Positions 48,574 to 57,338 of a stretch of DNA of 64,000 bases are shown piece by piece (position 1 is the stretch's first letter; each line of letters opens with the position of its first letter). Location of the stretch: contig NZ_JAQIJT010000001.1 of NCBI RefSeq assembly GCF_036946125.1, forward strand, positions 1,016,501-1,080,500, given 5' to 3'. Below the pieces are notes generated by a model. That model searched no databases and had not been told where the DNA came from. It was given only the letters and a program-made list of their open reading frames with translations. The translations under genes and the position numbers were made by a program. Source of the DNA: Sphingomonas adhaesiva (GTDB lineage: Bacteria; Pseudomonadota; Alphaproteobacteria; Sphingomonadales; Sphingomonadaceae).

Positions 48574-49272
48574 CTACCGCCCCAGCGCGAACGCCGCCCG
48601 ATACTCCGGCCGTACCGCGGCGAGCACCCGCGGCGTCACCGGCAGCGTCACCTCGTACATCCCCTCCGCATAGGGTCCGGCGACATATTGATCCGCCAGC
48701 AGGCCGACGCGGTCGATCGCGCGGCGGTCGGTGGAGCCGAGGATCAGCGTCGCCTCCGCCACCTTCGGGCAGTTGGAGAAGGTGTCGGTGCCGCGCCTGA
48801 CGGGTTCGCCGCGGCGTTTCGCGCGCTCCGTGTCGAGCCGGTCGCAGAAGGCGGCGCCGAGCGCGGACTGGATCGCGGCCGGGGACGTGAATATCGCGGT
48901 CGGCGCGAGGCGGCGCTGCGTGCGCTTGTCCCACAGCAGCGCGAGCGAGGCGGTGCCGCCGTGCGCGCCGCCGGTGAAGGTGTACAGGCTGCCCGAGAGG
49001 CTGAGGAAGCGCGGCGTTTCGGTCACGACGGACCATTCCTTCTGGAAGTCCCAGTCGCGGTAGGGGTAGCCGTCCCTCTTCGCCTCGCGTTTCGCGGCGC
49101 GCACGTCGGCGAGGAAACGCGCGTTGAGCGTCTTGCGATCCGCCTCCAGCCAGGCGCGCAGGGGCGCGATCCGCGCAGCGGCCGCGGGATAGGTGTAGCC
49201 GAACCCGCTCGGCGCCGCGGCCGCCGATGCGGCCCAGATGGCGACGAGCGTACCCAGTGATCGCAACCGCAT
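48574..49272 (-). CDS. Exported DUF3298-like protein (RsiV-like C-terminal domain)
   Basis: 232 residues with a signal peptide (MRLRSLGTLVAIWAASAAAA). The mature part shows the DUF4163/DUF3298 arrangement: FLSLSGSLYTFTGGAHGGTA with LALLWDKRTQRRLAPTAIFT, a beta-rich domain as in the extracellular part of RsiV, and CPKVAEATLILGSTDRRAID. No sigma or anti-sigma gene lies nearby. It starts at ATG 49272 with GAGGGGATTGAG upstream; the longer frame overlaps the divergent gene. The role is unknown, probably periplasmic or surface binding. Confidence 0.72.
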   Translation of the reverse strand: MRLRSLGTLVAIWAASAAAAPSGFGYTYPAAAARIAPLRAWLEADRKTLNARFLADVRAAKREAKRDGYPYRDWDFQKEWSVVTETPRFLSLSGSLYTFTGGAHGGTASLALLWDKRTQRRLAPTAIFTSPAAIQSALGAAFCDRLDTERAKRRGEPVRRGTDTFSNCPKVAEATLILGSTDRRAIDRVGLLADQYVAGPYAEGMYEVTLPVTPRVLAAVRPEYRAAFALGR

Positions 49273-49318
49273 CTCAATCCCCTCGCCAAGCCACGCCGGC
49301 CGCCATATGGCGGACCCC

Positions 49319-50986
49319 ATGTCCGCTTTCCATGCTTTCCGCTGCCTGACCGCGCTTCTCGCGCTGGCGCCGCTGCCGGCGACCGCCGATGCGCTGATCG
49401 ATAACCTGCGCGGCGTCACGCTGGACCGCGACCAGCGCGTGGTGCGCTTCCAGGCGATCGTCATCGACGCGCAGGGCAAGGTCGTGCGGCTGGTGCCGGT
49501 CGGCGAGCAGCCGCCCAGGCCGACGAAGAAGAACCCCGGCCCGCGCTACGACTGGCGCGCGGACATGAAGGGGCGGGTGGTGCTGCCCGGAATGATCGAC
49601 GCGCACGGCCATGTCATCGAACAGGGGCTGGCGGCGCTGTCGCTCGACCTGTCGGACACGCGCACGCTGGCGGAGGCGCAGGCGAAGATCCGCGACTATG
49701 CGCGCGCCAACCCGGAGCGGCAGTGGATCGTCGGGCGCGGCTGGAACCAGGAGCAATGGGGGCTGGGCCGCTTCCCGACCGCGGCGGAGCTGGACGTGGC
49801 GGTGCCGGATCGCCCGGTATGGCTGGCGCGCGCCGACGGCCATGCCGGCTGGGCGAATACGGCCGCGCTGAAGGCGGCGGGCGTCACCGCGGCGACCGCG
49901 GACCCGGCGGGCGGGCGGGTCGAGAAGCCGCTGGGGGTGCTGGTCGACAATGCGCAGGCGCTGATGGAGCGGGTGGTGCCCAGGGTGGGGCCCAAGGACC
50001 GCACCGCCGCGTTCCTGGCGGCGCAGCAGATCCTGCTCGGCTACGGCGTGACCGCGGTCGCGGACATGGGCACCTCGGTCGACGACTGGATGACCTATCG
50101 CCGGATGGGCGACATCGGCGCGCTGCGCGTGCGGATCATGGCCTATGGCGCCGGGATCGACACGACGGTGACGATCGGCGGCACCGGGCCGACGCCGTGG
50201 CTGTACGACGACCGCCTGCGGCTGGAGGGGGTGAAGCTGTACGCCGACGGCGCGCTGGGATCGCGCGGGGCGTGGCTGAAGGCGCCCTATGCCGATGCGC
50301 CGGGGCAGCGCGGGCTGCCCTTCCTGAGCGACGACAAGCTGCAGAACTGGATGAGCCGCGCCGCGATGGACGGCTATCAGGTGGCGGTCCATGCGATCGG
50401 CGACCGCGCGGACAAGCAGGTGCTCGATGCGATCGCGGAATTGTCGGAGACCTACAAGGGCGACCGGCGCTGGCGGATCGAACATGCGCAGGTGCTCGAT
50501 CCCGCCGACATGGCGGCGTTCGGCCGCTACGGCATCGTCGCGTCGATGCAGCCGACGCACCAGACCAGCGACCGCGCGATGGCGGAGGCGCGGCTGGGCC
50601 CGGCGCGGCTGGCGGGCGCCTATGCCTGGCGATCGGTGATGGCGGCGGGGGCGAAGCTGGCCTTCGGCTCCGACTTTCCGGTGGAGAAGCCCGACCCCTG
50701 GGCGGGCTGGGCCGCGGCGTTCACGCGGCAAGATGCGCAGGGCCAGCCGCCGGGCGGATGGCAGCCGCAGGAGGCGGTGACGCGGGAGCAGGCGTGGTGG
50801 GGCTTCACCGGGGGGGCGAGCTATGCCGGGTTCGCCGACGCCAAATTCGGTATCCTGGCGCCGGGGCAGCGGGCGGACTTCATCGTGGTCGACCGCGACC
50901 CCGTCACCGCGACGCCCGCCGACTTGCGCCGGACGACGGTGCAGGAGACGTGGATCGGCGGGCAGAAGGCGTGGGAACGGAAATAG
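49319..50986 (+). CDS. Exported amidohydrolase family 3 (YtcJ-like)
   Basis: Metal-dependent hydrolase of about 555 residues. An N-terminal signal peptide (MSAFHAFRCLTALLALAPLP) makes it periplasmic. The amidohydrolase motifs are GRVVLPGMIDAHGHVIEQGL, YADGALGSRGAWLKAPYADA, QVAVHAIGDRADKQVLDA, RIEHAQVLDPADMAAFGRYG and AFGSDFPVEKPDPWAG, with WIVGRGWNQEQWG as in YtcJ. The start is uncertain: ATG 49319 gives the signal peptide directly, ATG 49307 adds four residues. Divergent from the DUF3298-like gene with only 46 bp between the starts. Confidence 0.82.
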   Translation: MSAFHAFRCLTALLALAPLPATADALIDNLRGVTLDRDQRVVRFQAIVIDAQGKVVRLVPVGEQPPRPTKKNPGPRYDWRADMKGRVVLPGMIDAHGHVIEQGLAALSLDLSDTRTLAEAQAKIRDYARANPERQWIVGRGWNQEQWGLGRFPTAAELDVAVPDRPVWLARADGHAGWANTAALKAAGVTAATADPAGGRVEKPLGVLVDNAQALMERVVPRVGPKDRTAAFLAAQQILLGYGVTAVADMGTSVDDWMTYRRMGDIGALRVRIMAYGAGIDTTVTIGGTGPTPWLYDDRLRLEGVKLYADGALGSRGAWLKAPYADAPGQRGLPFLSDDKLQNWMSRAAMDGYQVAVHAIGDRADKQVLDAIAELSETYKGDRRWRIEHAQVLDPADMAAFGRYGIVASMQPTHQTSDRAMAEARLGPARLAGAYAWRSVMAAGAKLAFGSDFPVEKPDPWAGWAAAFTRQDAQGQPPGGWQPQEAVTREQAWWGFTGGASYAGFADAKFGILAPGQRADFIVVDRDPVTATPADLRRTTVQETWIGGQKAWERK

Positions 50987-51373
50987 GGGGAGCGCAAGTA
51001 GGGGAGCGCGAACAATATGCCGCTGGTGATCGTGGGGACGGTGCGGGTGCCGGTCGACCGGCGCAGGCGGGACCTTTTGCAAAAGTCACTTCCTTGTTCC
51101 CCGGCGGAGGCCGGGGCCCAGCATCGGCACGCTCGCAAGATGCTGAAATCGGGCTCCAACCGGGCCCCGGCTTTCGCGGGACCTTTGCAAAAGGCCACTC
51201 CATGCTCCTGCGCAGGCAGGAGCCCAGGGTTGCGGGTCCCCAAAAGCATTGTTCTGCCTGGCTCTGAGCTCCTGCCTGCGCAGGAGCACGGCAAGGACCC
51301 GGTGCCGTTGCACCCGTTTTGCAAAGATCTCGCCTCCGGCGAAATGGTGCCGTAGGGGTAGGCGCCTTATTCA
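50987..51373. repeat. Repeat-filled gap (families B and C)
   Basis: No gene is supported in 387 bp between convergent genes. A family C palindrome at about 51092-51180 has TTCCCCGGCGGAGGCCGGGG and CCCCGGCTTTCGCGGGACC. A family B copy at about 51180-51335 has CTCCTGCGCAGGCAGGAGCC and GAGCTCCTGCCTGCGCAGGA around an inverted core with CCCCAAAAGCATTGTTCTGC. Short frames through here are artefacts. Confidence 0.75.
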
Positions 51374-51901
51374 TCACGGCTCGAAGCGCGCCAGTTCGTC
51401 GGGCGTGTTCGCATTCGCGACGGTAAGGCCCGGCAGGATCGCCGCTATCCCCGCCCCTGCCGCCCAGCGGCGGATCGAGCGGTCGCCGCCGGCGTGCAGA
51501 TGCGCGATGAGCGGCGCGGCGAGGCGGACCGGCCACAGCCCGACGGTCGGCGCCTCCGCGGCATGGGCGCCGTCGCTCGCGAGGAGCGCCGCCACCAGAT
51601 CGGGCGGCAGCGCCGGGGTGTCGCAGGCGGTGGTCAGCACGGCGTCGAATCCCGTTGCCGCGGCATGGTCAAGCGCGCCGGCGATGCCGCCGAGCGGGCC
51701 GAGATCGGGTGCGGGGAGGTCGGGCGTCGTCGCGACCGGCGCGGTGAGCCGGCCGACGACGATCAGCGCATCGGCATGGGGACGCAGGCTGCCCAGCGCA
51801 TGGTCGAGCAGCGTCGCATCGCCCCAGCGTGCCAGGGCCTTGTCGCTGCCGAAGCGGGTGGCGCGCCCGCCCGCGAGGACGGCGCCGAGAATGCGGGTCA
51901 T
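51374..51901 (-). CDS. mobA: Molybdenum cofactor guanylyltransferase
   Basis: Adds GMP to molybdopterin to form the bis-MGD cofactor. 175 residues, near the family length. The NTP-binding motif is LAGGRATRFGSDKALARWG, followed by LLDHALGSLRPHADALIVV, APDLGPLGGIAGALDHA and VLTTACDTPALPPDLVAALL. The C terminus has VANANTPDELARFEP. It starts at ATG 51901; the longer frame was rejected because the motif begins right after MTRILGAV. No other molybdenum cofactor genes are close. Confidence 0.9.
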   Translation of the reverse strand: MTRILGAVLAGGRATRFGSDKALARWGDATLLDHALGSLRPHADALIVVGRLTAPVATTPDLPAPDLGPLGGIAGALDHAAATGFDAVLTTACDTPALPPDLVAALLASDGAHAAEAPTVGLWPVRLAAPLIAHLHAGGDRSIRRWAAGAGIAAILPGLTVANANTPDELARFEP

Positions 51902-52009
51902 GCGCCCCCTTCTCGCAGGTACATGCGCCAACGCAAAGCGGCTTCGCCGCCCCCCGGGACCGGGGGGCGGGCGAAGCTGAGCTCGAACCTGAGGATCAGG
52001 GCTGGAGGG

Positions 52010-52096
52010 TCAGAGCGTGGTGAAGACCACGCCGACCACCAGCGCCTGAGCCGCGAGGACCAGCGCCGTGCTGGCCGCGGTTTCGAAGATGCGCAT
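52010..52096 (-). CDS. Small hydrophobic peptide of 28 residues
   Basis: A very short frame, MRIFETAASTALVLAAQALV and then VGVVFTTL, upstream of mobA in the same direction and divergent from the GT4 gene. One hydrophobic segment of about 20 residues suggests a single-pass membrane peptide. GGGAGA lies about seven bases before the ATG. The longer frame to 52372 is not used because it crosses the GT4 leader. It is not recognised. Support is the ribosome binding site, composition and length; there is no homology evidence. Confidence 0.45.
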   Translation of the reverse strand: MRIFETAASTALVLAAQALVVGVVFTTL

Positions 52097-52355
52097 ATGG
52101 GGTCTCCCGTCGTCGGAAAGGTCCGACGCGGCGATATCTACGGATCGTTGCGCCGCAACGCAACAAACGTGCGCAACAATCTTGCTTGCACGTGATGCAA
52201 TCGTACACGCGAACGATCCGCCCTGCGTTTTGGTCGTGCCGGCGAGATTCGATCTTGTGCGCTGCCGCAAATCTGCAACCTTCTGTGTCACCACTGGTTC
52301 AACCATTCGACCCATGCAGCGTCCATGCGAATGCTGCGTAAGCGAAGAGACGGAC
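52097..52355. promoter_or_regulatory. Leader and promoter region of the GT4 gene
   Basis: 259 bp, lower in GC than its surroundings, with runs such as CAACAATCTTGCTTGCACG, so promoters for the small peptide and GT4 genes probably lie here. No confident box was assigned. There are no repeats of the intergenic families. Confidence 0.35.
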
Positions 52356-54629
52356 ATGACGCAGTCGCCCACCGTGCAGGACGTCGGCCATATCGCGCTG
52401 ATCGGTAACTACCTGCCGCGCAAGTGCGGGCTGGCGACCTTCACCACCGATACGCATCAGGCGCTGCGCGTGCGCTTTCCGAACATGCGCGTCGACGTCT
52501 ATGCGATGGACGACCATCCCGGCCGCTATGATTATCCCGCGGGCGTGACCGCCGCGATCCCGCAGCACGATCGCGCCGCCTATATCGCCGCCGCGCGCGC
52601 GATCGAGGACAGCGGCGCGCAGGCGCTGTGGCTCCAGCACGAATACGGCATCTACGGCGGCGAGGCGGGGGCGTTCATCCTGGCGCTGCTCGACCGCGTG
52701 ACCATTCCGGTCGTCGTGACGCTGCATACCGTGCTGGAAAAGCCGAGCGTCGCCGAGCGCACCGTGCTGGAAGGCATCCTGCGCCGCGCGTCCAAGGTGA
52801 TCGTGATGGCGGAGCGCGGGCGCGAGATACTGGAGAACGTCTGGGGCGCCAATCCGAAGTCGATCGCGGTGATCCCGCACGGGGTGCCCGACCGCGAGCT
52901 GGCCGACCCCGACACGTTCAAGCCGCGCTTCGACTGGGTCGGGCGGCAGGTGATCCTGACCTTCGGGCTGCTGGCGCCGGGCAAGGGGATCGAGACGCTG
53001 ATCGAGGCGATGCCCGCGGTCGTCGCGAAGAACCCGGACGCGATGTACGTCGTGCTGGGCGCGACGCACCCCAATCTGGTCGCGCACGAGGGCGAACGCT
53101 ATCGCGATTCGTTGAAGGCGCAGGCGGAGGAACTGGGCGTCGGCGACAACGTCACCTTCGTCGACGCGTTCGTCGATCACGAGGATCTGATCGACTATCT
53201 CCAGGCGGCGGACATCTATGCCACGCCCTATCTGAACCCGGCGCAGATCACGAGCGGGACGCTCAGCTACGCGGTGGGGGTCGGCAAGGCGGTCGTCTCG
53301 ACCCCCTATGTGCATGCGACCGAAATCCTGGCGGACGGTCACGGCGTATTGGTCGACTTCCGCGACTCGGCGGCGTTCGCGCGCGAGATCAACGATCTGC
53401 TCGGCAATGCGCGCAATCTGACGCGGCTGTCGGCGCGCGCCTATGCGCGCGGGCGGACGATGATCTGGTCGCGCGTGGCGGAGGATGCCATGAGCGAGAT
53501 CGCCACCGCCGTCGCCACGCGCCCGGCACGGCTTCCCGCCGGCCCCGCCGGGGACGCCAAGGTGCTGCGCCCCGACATCGCCGCGGTCGAGCGGATGAGC
53601 GACTCGACCGGCATGCTGCAGCATTCGATCTATTCGATCCCGGACCGGCGCCACGGCTATTGCATCGATGACAATGCGCGTGCGCTGATCCTGATGAGCG
53701 CGGTGCCCGATCTGGATCCCGCGACGCGCGATCGCTGGACCAGCGTCTATGCCGCGTTCGTGCAATATGCGTGGAACCCGGACGCGCGGCGCTTTCGCAA
53801 CTTCATGAACTACGACCGCAGCTGGTGCGAGGATGTCGGGTCGGAGGATTCGAACGGCCGCACGTTGTGGGCGCTGGGCGTGACGGCGCGCGATGCGGCG
53901 GAGGCCAAGCATCGCGACTGGGCGACCGCGATGTTCGATTCGACCGCCACGCTGGCGCTGGAGCTGGAGAGCCCGCGCGCGCAGGCGTTCGCGATGCTGG
54001 GCGCGGCGGCGATGCTGGAGGCGTCGCCGGGGCACCAGCTGGCGTTGCAGATCCTGCGCCGCTTCCCCGACGAGCATCTGGCGCTGCTGGACGCCGCACG
54101 GCGACCGGCATGGGGCTGGTTCGAGATCGTGCTGGCCTATGACAATGCGCGCCTGCCAGAGGCGATCATCCGCGCCGGCATCGCGCTGGAGCGGGCGGAC
54201 CTCGTGGCGTGCGGGCTCGATACGCTGGGCTGGATCATCGAGAAGCAGACCGCGCCGGAGGGTCACTTCCGTGCGGTCGGTTCGGAGAGCTTCGGTCGCG
54301 TCTATGCCGAGCCGCTGCCGTTCGACCAGCAGCCGCTGGAGGCGCAGGCGACGGTGGATGCGTGCTGTGCCGCGTTCGATGCGACCGGCGACCGGCGCTG
54401 GTTCGTCGAGGCGAAGCGCGCCTACGACTGGTATCTGGGGGTCAACGACCTCGACCTGCCGCTGGCGACGCAGCGCGACGGCGGCTGTTTCGACGGTTTG
54501 ATGCCGACGGGGCTGAACCGGAACCAGGGCGCGGAATCGATTCTGGCGCTGCAATTGGCGTCATGTGCGATTTCGGGGCTATCAAAGCGCGTCGAAAGCG
54601 TGGCAGGGACAGGACGCGCCGTCGCCTGA
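52356..54629 (+). CDS. Glycosyltransferase family 4 fused to an (alpha/alpha) barrel-type C-terminal domain
   Basis: 757 residues. Residues 1-380 are a GT4/GT-B glycosyltransferase: HIALIGNYLPRKCGLATFTT at the N terminus, VVTLHTVLEKPSVAERTVLE, VIPHGVPDRELADPDTFKP, LTFGLLAPGKGIETLIEAMP and STPYVHATEILADGHGVLVD. From about residue 405 a helical repeat domain follows (DSTGMLQHSIYSIPDRRHGY, CIDDNARALILMSAVPDLD, WNPDARRFRNFMNYDRSWCE), resembling six-hairpin glycosidase-like folds. Such fusions are often found beside GH130 genes, as here. The donor sugar is unknown, possibly mannose. ATG 52356 gives MTQSPTVQDV; the longer frame extends into the leader. Confidence 0.85.
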   Translation: MTQSPTVQDVGHIALIGNYLPRKCGLATFTTDTHQALRVRFPNMRVDVYAMDDHPGRYDYPAGVTAAIPQHDRAAYIAAARAIEDSGAQALWLQHEYGIYGGEAGAFILALLDRVTIPVVVTLHTVLEKPSVAERTVLEGILRRASKVIVMAERGREILENVWGANPKSIAVIPHGVPDRELADPDTFKPRFDWVGRQVILTFGLLAPGKGIETLIEAMPAVVAKNPDAMYVVLGATHPNLVAHEGERYRDSLKAQAEELGVGDNVTFVDAFVDHEDLIDYLQAADIYATPYLNPAQITSGTLSYAVGVGKAVVSTPYVHATEILADGHGVLVDFRDSAAFAREINDLLGNARNLTRLSARAYARGRTMIWSRVAEDAMSEIATAVATRPARLPAGPAGDAKVLRPDIAAVERMSDSTGMLQHSIYSIPDRRHGYCIDDNARALILMSAVPDLDPATRDRWTSVYAAFVQYAWNPDARRFRNFMNYDRSWCEDVGSEDSNGRTLWALGVTARDAAEAKHRDWATAMFDSTATLALELESPRAQAFAMLGAAAMLEASPGHQLALQILRRFPDEHLALLDAARRPAWGWFEIVLAYDNARLPEAIIRAGIALERADLVACGLDTLGWIIEKQTAPEGHFRAVGSESFGRVYAEPLPFDQQPLEAQATVDACCAAFDATGDRRWFVEAKRAYDWYLGVNDLDLPLATQRDGGCFDGLMPTGLNRNQGAESILALQLASCAISGLSKRVESVAGTGRAVA

Positions 54630-54673
54630 CGGGCGTTGGCGCGGGGCACGACGTTAAAAGGCGAGGCTGGTCC

Positions 54674-55957
54674 TTGGAGTTGTTCAACCACCGGCTGCGC
54701 CTGCATGCCGATCCGTCGCGCGTTGTGGTGCGCCCGTTCCATATCGGCTGGATGGCGCCGCAGCCCGGCGGTGTCAGCCGGTCGGAGCGGCTGATCGCGG
54801 AGGTGCTCGACCTGCCGCCGCAGGCCGCGCGCGACCAGCTGGAGCTGGTGCTCAAGGACTTCGAGGCGCGCCACTGGCAGACGCGGCGCGTGTTCATGAC
54901 CCGCTACGACGAGATCGCCGCCGCCCACGGACTGGACGGCAGCCGCATCTCGGACGAGAAGCGCCAGCTGATCGGCGCCTATTTCTGCCACGAATACAGC
55001 TATGCCGCCGCCGCGCTGATGAACCCCAGCGTAGTGCCGCACCCCGATCAGAGCGGGATGGACGACGGCGCGCAGCGCATCCTGATGTCGCTGCGCGCGG
55101 TGGGGGAGGGGCATATCTCCTCCGTCGCCTTCCGCGAGGGCATCATCACCGGCGACGACGAGCTGAAGCTGGCGCCCGAACCGCCGTTCGCCACCGCGAC
55201 CGACGCGGTCGGCAGCGACGAGGGCGAGATGCCGTCGGGGCCGGTCACCGTCTATCGCCACCGCGACAGCACGCTGTCGGGCACGGTGATCTTCCCGATC
55301 ACCGAGGCGCAGTCGAAGGGTCTGGAGGACCTGCGCCTCGTCCAGTTCGCGCATGGGGACGGCACGACCGAGTGGCTGGGCACCTACACCGCCTATAACG
55401 GCAGCGCGATCCAGTCCGAGCTGATGCGGACCAAGGACTTCCGCGCGTTCGATCTGGTGCCGATGACCGGCAGCGCGTCGCGCAACAAGGGGATCGCGCT
55501 GTTCCCGCGCAAGGTCGGCGACCAGTATATGGCGATCGGGCGGCAGGACGGCGAGAACCTGTACCTGCTCAAGACCGACGACCTGACGCACTGGGACGAC
55601 GGCGAGCTGATCCTGAAGCCCGTCTTCCCGTGGGAGTTCGTGCAGATCGGCAACTGCGGCCCGCCGATCGAGATCGACGAAGGCTGGCTGCTGCTGACGC
55701 ATGGCGTGGGCGCGATGCGCAAATATTCGATCGGCGCGGCGCTGCTCGACAAGGACAATCCGGCGCGCGTGATCGGGCGGACGCGCTCGCCGATCCTGGC
55801 CGCGGCGGATCAGGACCGCGAGGGGTATGTCCCCAACGTCGTCTATACCTGCGGCGCGATGAAGCACGGCGAGAAGCTGTTCATGCCGTACGGCATCGCC
55901 GACAGCTCGGTCGGGTTCGCCTTCGTCGCGATCCGCGACCTGCTGGAGAAGATGTAG
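54674..55957 (+). CDS. Glycoside hydrolase/phosphorylase family 130 (mannoside phosphorylase-like)
   Basis: 427 residues in a five-bladed propeller family that phosphorolyses or hydrolyses beta-mannosides. Motifs are FAHGDGTTEWLGTYTAYNG, KGIALFPRKVGDQYMAIGR, GNCGPPIEIDEGWLLLTHGV, YSIGAALLDKDNPARVIGRT and YVPNVVYTCGAMKHGEKLFM. An additional N-terminal region of about 150 residues has HEYSYAAAALMNPSVVPHP. No ATG suits the start: TTG 54674 follows AAGGCGAGG and gives the expected N terminus. It lies 44 bp after the GT4 fusion gene, so the pair probably works on one mannose-containing glycan or glycoside. The substrate is not decidable. Confidence 0.82.
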   Translation: MELFNHRLRLHADPSRVVVRPFHIGWMAPQPGGVSRSERLIAEVLDLPPQAARDQLELVLKDFEARHWQTRRVFMTRYDEIAAAHGLDGSRISDEKRQLIGAYFCHEYSYAAAALMNPSVVPHPDQSGMDDGAQRILMSLRAVGEGHISSVAFREGIITGDDELKLAPEPPFATATDAVGSDEGEMPSGPVTVYRHRDSTLSGTVIFPITEAQSKGLEDLRLVQFAHGDGTTEWLGTYTAYNGSAIQSELMRTKDFRAFDLVPMTGSASRNKGIALFPRKVGDQYMAIGRQDGENLYLLKTDDLTHWDDGELILKPVFPWEFVQIGNCGPPIEIDEGWLLLTHGVGAMRKYSIGAALLDKDNPARVIGRTRSPILAAADQDREGYVPNVVYTCGAMKHGEKLFMPYGIADSSVGFAFVAIRDLLEKM

Positions 55958-56271
55958 GCGGGCTGCGATTCGGGGGCGGGGCATCGGCGGTCGGCGACCC
56001 GCGGCCTTGCGATGGGAACGCCGCGATGCTCCTGCGACGGCGGGAGCGTGGGCATTTTGGAGCGCCGATCGCCGGATTTCGCGGCCCTGGGCTCCTGCGT
56101 GCGCAGGAGCACGGTGGGGCGCCGGTCGAGAACTGAGTGCTTCGGCCGTCGATGTGACGGCTGCCGTGCTCCTGCGGAGGCACGAGCCCAGGGTATCGCA
56201 GGGCGACGATCGCCGGTTCTCGCGGCCATGCCCCCGCCCGGCGCAGGAGCATCGTGCCGGCGGTGCGACCG
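55958..56271. repeat. Repeat-filled gap (diverged family B)
   Basis: No gene in 314 bp between convergent genes. Several GCTCCTGCG/CGCAGGAGC palindrome halves occur, such as GATGCTCCTGCGACGGCGGG, GGGCTCCTGCGTGCGCAGGA and GTGCTCCTGCGGAGGCACGA, with CCGATCGCCGG between. These are weaker relatives of family B. Confidence 0.65.
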
Positions 56272-57318
56272 TTATCCTTCGCCGCGCCAGTCGATCCATG
56301 CGCCATAGGCGTGGCAGGTCGCCAGATCGATCGTGCGGCCGTCGGGCCATATCGTCAGGCGCAGGCGCACCGCGTCGCGCGCGGGGGTCCATTCGAACGC
56401 GATGCGGGCCAGCGGGCGGTCGGCGGTCGCCCGGGCTCCCGCGTCCGCCATCGCCGCATCGACCGTGGCGCGGTCCGCGGGCGAGAGATATTGCATCACC
56501 ATCGAGTGAACGACGACGCGGGCCAGGCCCGCGGGTTGCGACCGCGCCAGCTGCGCGGGCAGCCACGCCAGGATGTCGCCGCGATCGACCCGTGGCGGAG
56601 CGTGGCGCGCGATGCCGAGCGCGGCGGTGAGGCGATCGGCGCGCGCGGCATCGTCGGGCCAGACGAACGCCAGCAGCCGGTCGCGGGCGCCCGCCTGCGT
56701 CACTGCGAGCGGGTGCAGGTCGACGCCGCGCGCGGTCGCGACCTCGATCGCCCCCGCGGGCGGGGGCGGGCCGCGCCAGTCGGGTGCGACCCGCACCGGC
56801 GATGCGGCGTCACCCGCGCGCACGCCCCCCAGATCGTGCGCATAGGCGGTCAGGTTCAGGTTCAGCCCGGCGCTCGCGCCCAGTTCCAGCAGCGCGACCG
56901 GCATGGCGTGATGCGTCCGCAGCACCATCAGCGCGGCCATGGTGGCGGCGGTGCGACCGACCTCGTTGGTCTGCGGCGGGTCGCGGATCCAGTCGGCGAC
57001 GAACGCATCCGCCCGCGCCAGCGCATCGCCGATGGTGCGGTCCAGGTCGCCCTCGCGATCGCGATACAGCCGCGTCAGCGCCGCATCCTCGCCGGTGCGG
57101 GCGAACGCGTGGAGCGCCCCGGCCACCCGCATCGCCAGCGCATCCGCCGCCTCGTCGCCCGGCCAGCCGGCGACCCGCGCGCAGGTGAGAGGGGCGCGCG
57201 GTAACTGCCGCCCGACCGCGTCGAGCACCGCGGCGACGAAGGGCGAGCCCATCGCGCGCACCGCGGCGGCCTGATCGTGGAAGGGTTTCGCGGTCACGTC
57301 CGGCAGGTCCATCGACAT
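56272..57318 (-). CDS. DUF2332 family protein
   Basis: 348 residues. This family has a predicted methyltransferase-like or Rossmann-like fold and unknown function. Seen are FHDQAAAVRAMGSPFVAAVL near the start, LLELGASAGLNLNLTAYAHD (the central glycine-rich motif) and DRGDILAWLPAQLARSQPAG then VVHSMVMQYLSPADRATVDA. It starts at ATG 57318 (MSMDLPD), alternatively at 57312. It is separated from the chemoreceptor stop by 20 bp in the same direction. No ligand or partner is evident. Confidence 0.83.
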   Translation of the reverse strand: MSMDLPDVTAKPFHDQAAAVRAMGSPFVAAVLDAVGRQLPRAPLTCARVAGWPGDEAADALAMRVAGALHAFARTGEDAALTRLYRDREGDLDRTIGDALARADAFVADWIRDPPQTNEVGRTAATMAALMVLRTHHAMPVALLELGASAGLNLNLTAYAHDLGGVRAGDAASPVRVAPDWRGPPPPAGAIEVATARGVDLHPLAVTQAGARDRLLAFVWPDDAARADRLTAALGIARHAPPRVDRGDILAWLPAQLARSQPAGLARVVVHSMVMQYLSPADRATVDAAMADAGARATADRPLARIAFEWTPARDAVRLRLTIWPDGRTIDLATCHAYGAWIDWRGEG

Positions 57319-57338
57319 CGCTTCGACGCGGCGCGCGG

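Noticed and set aside
51017..51355. Short plus-strand frames in the gap after the amidohydrolase gene
   Set aside because: They run through family B and C palindromic repeats and have no ribosome binding site or family motif.
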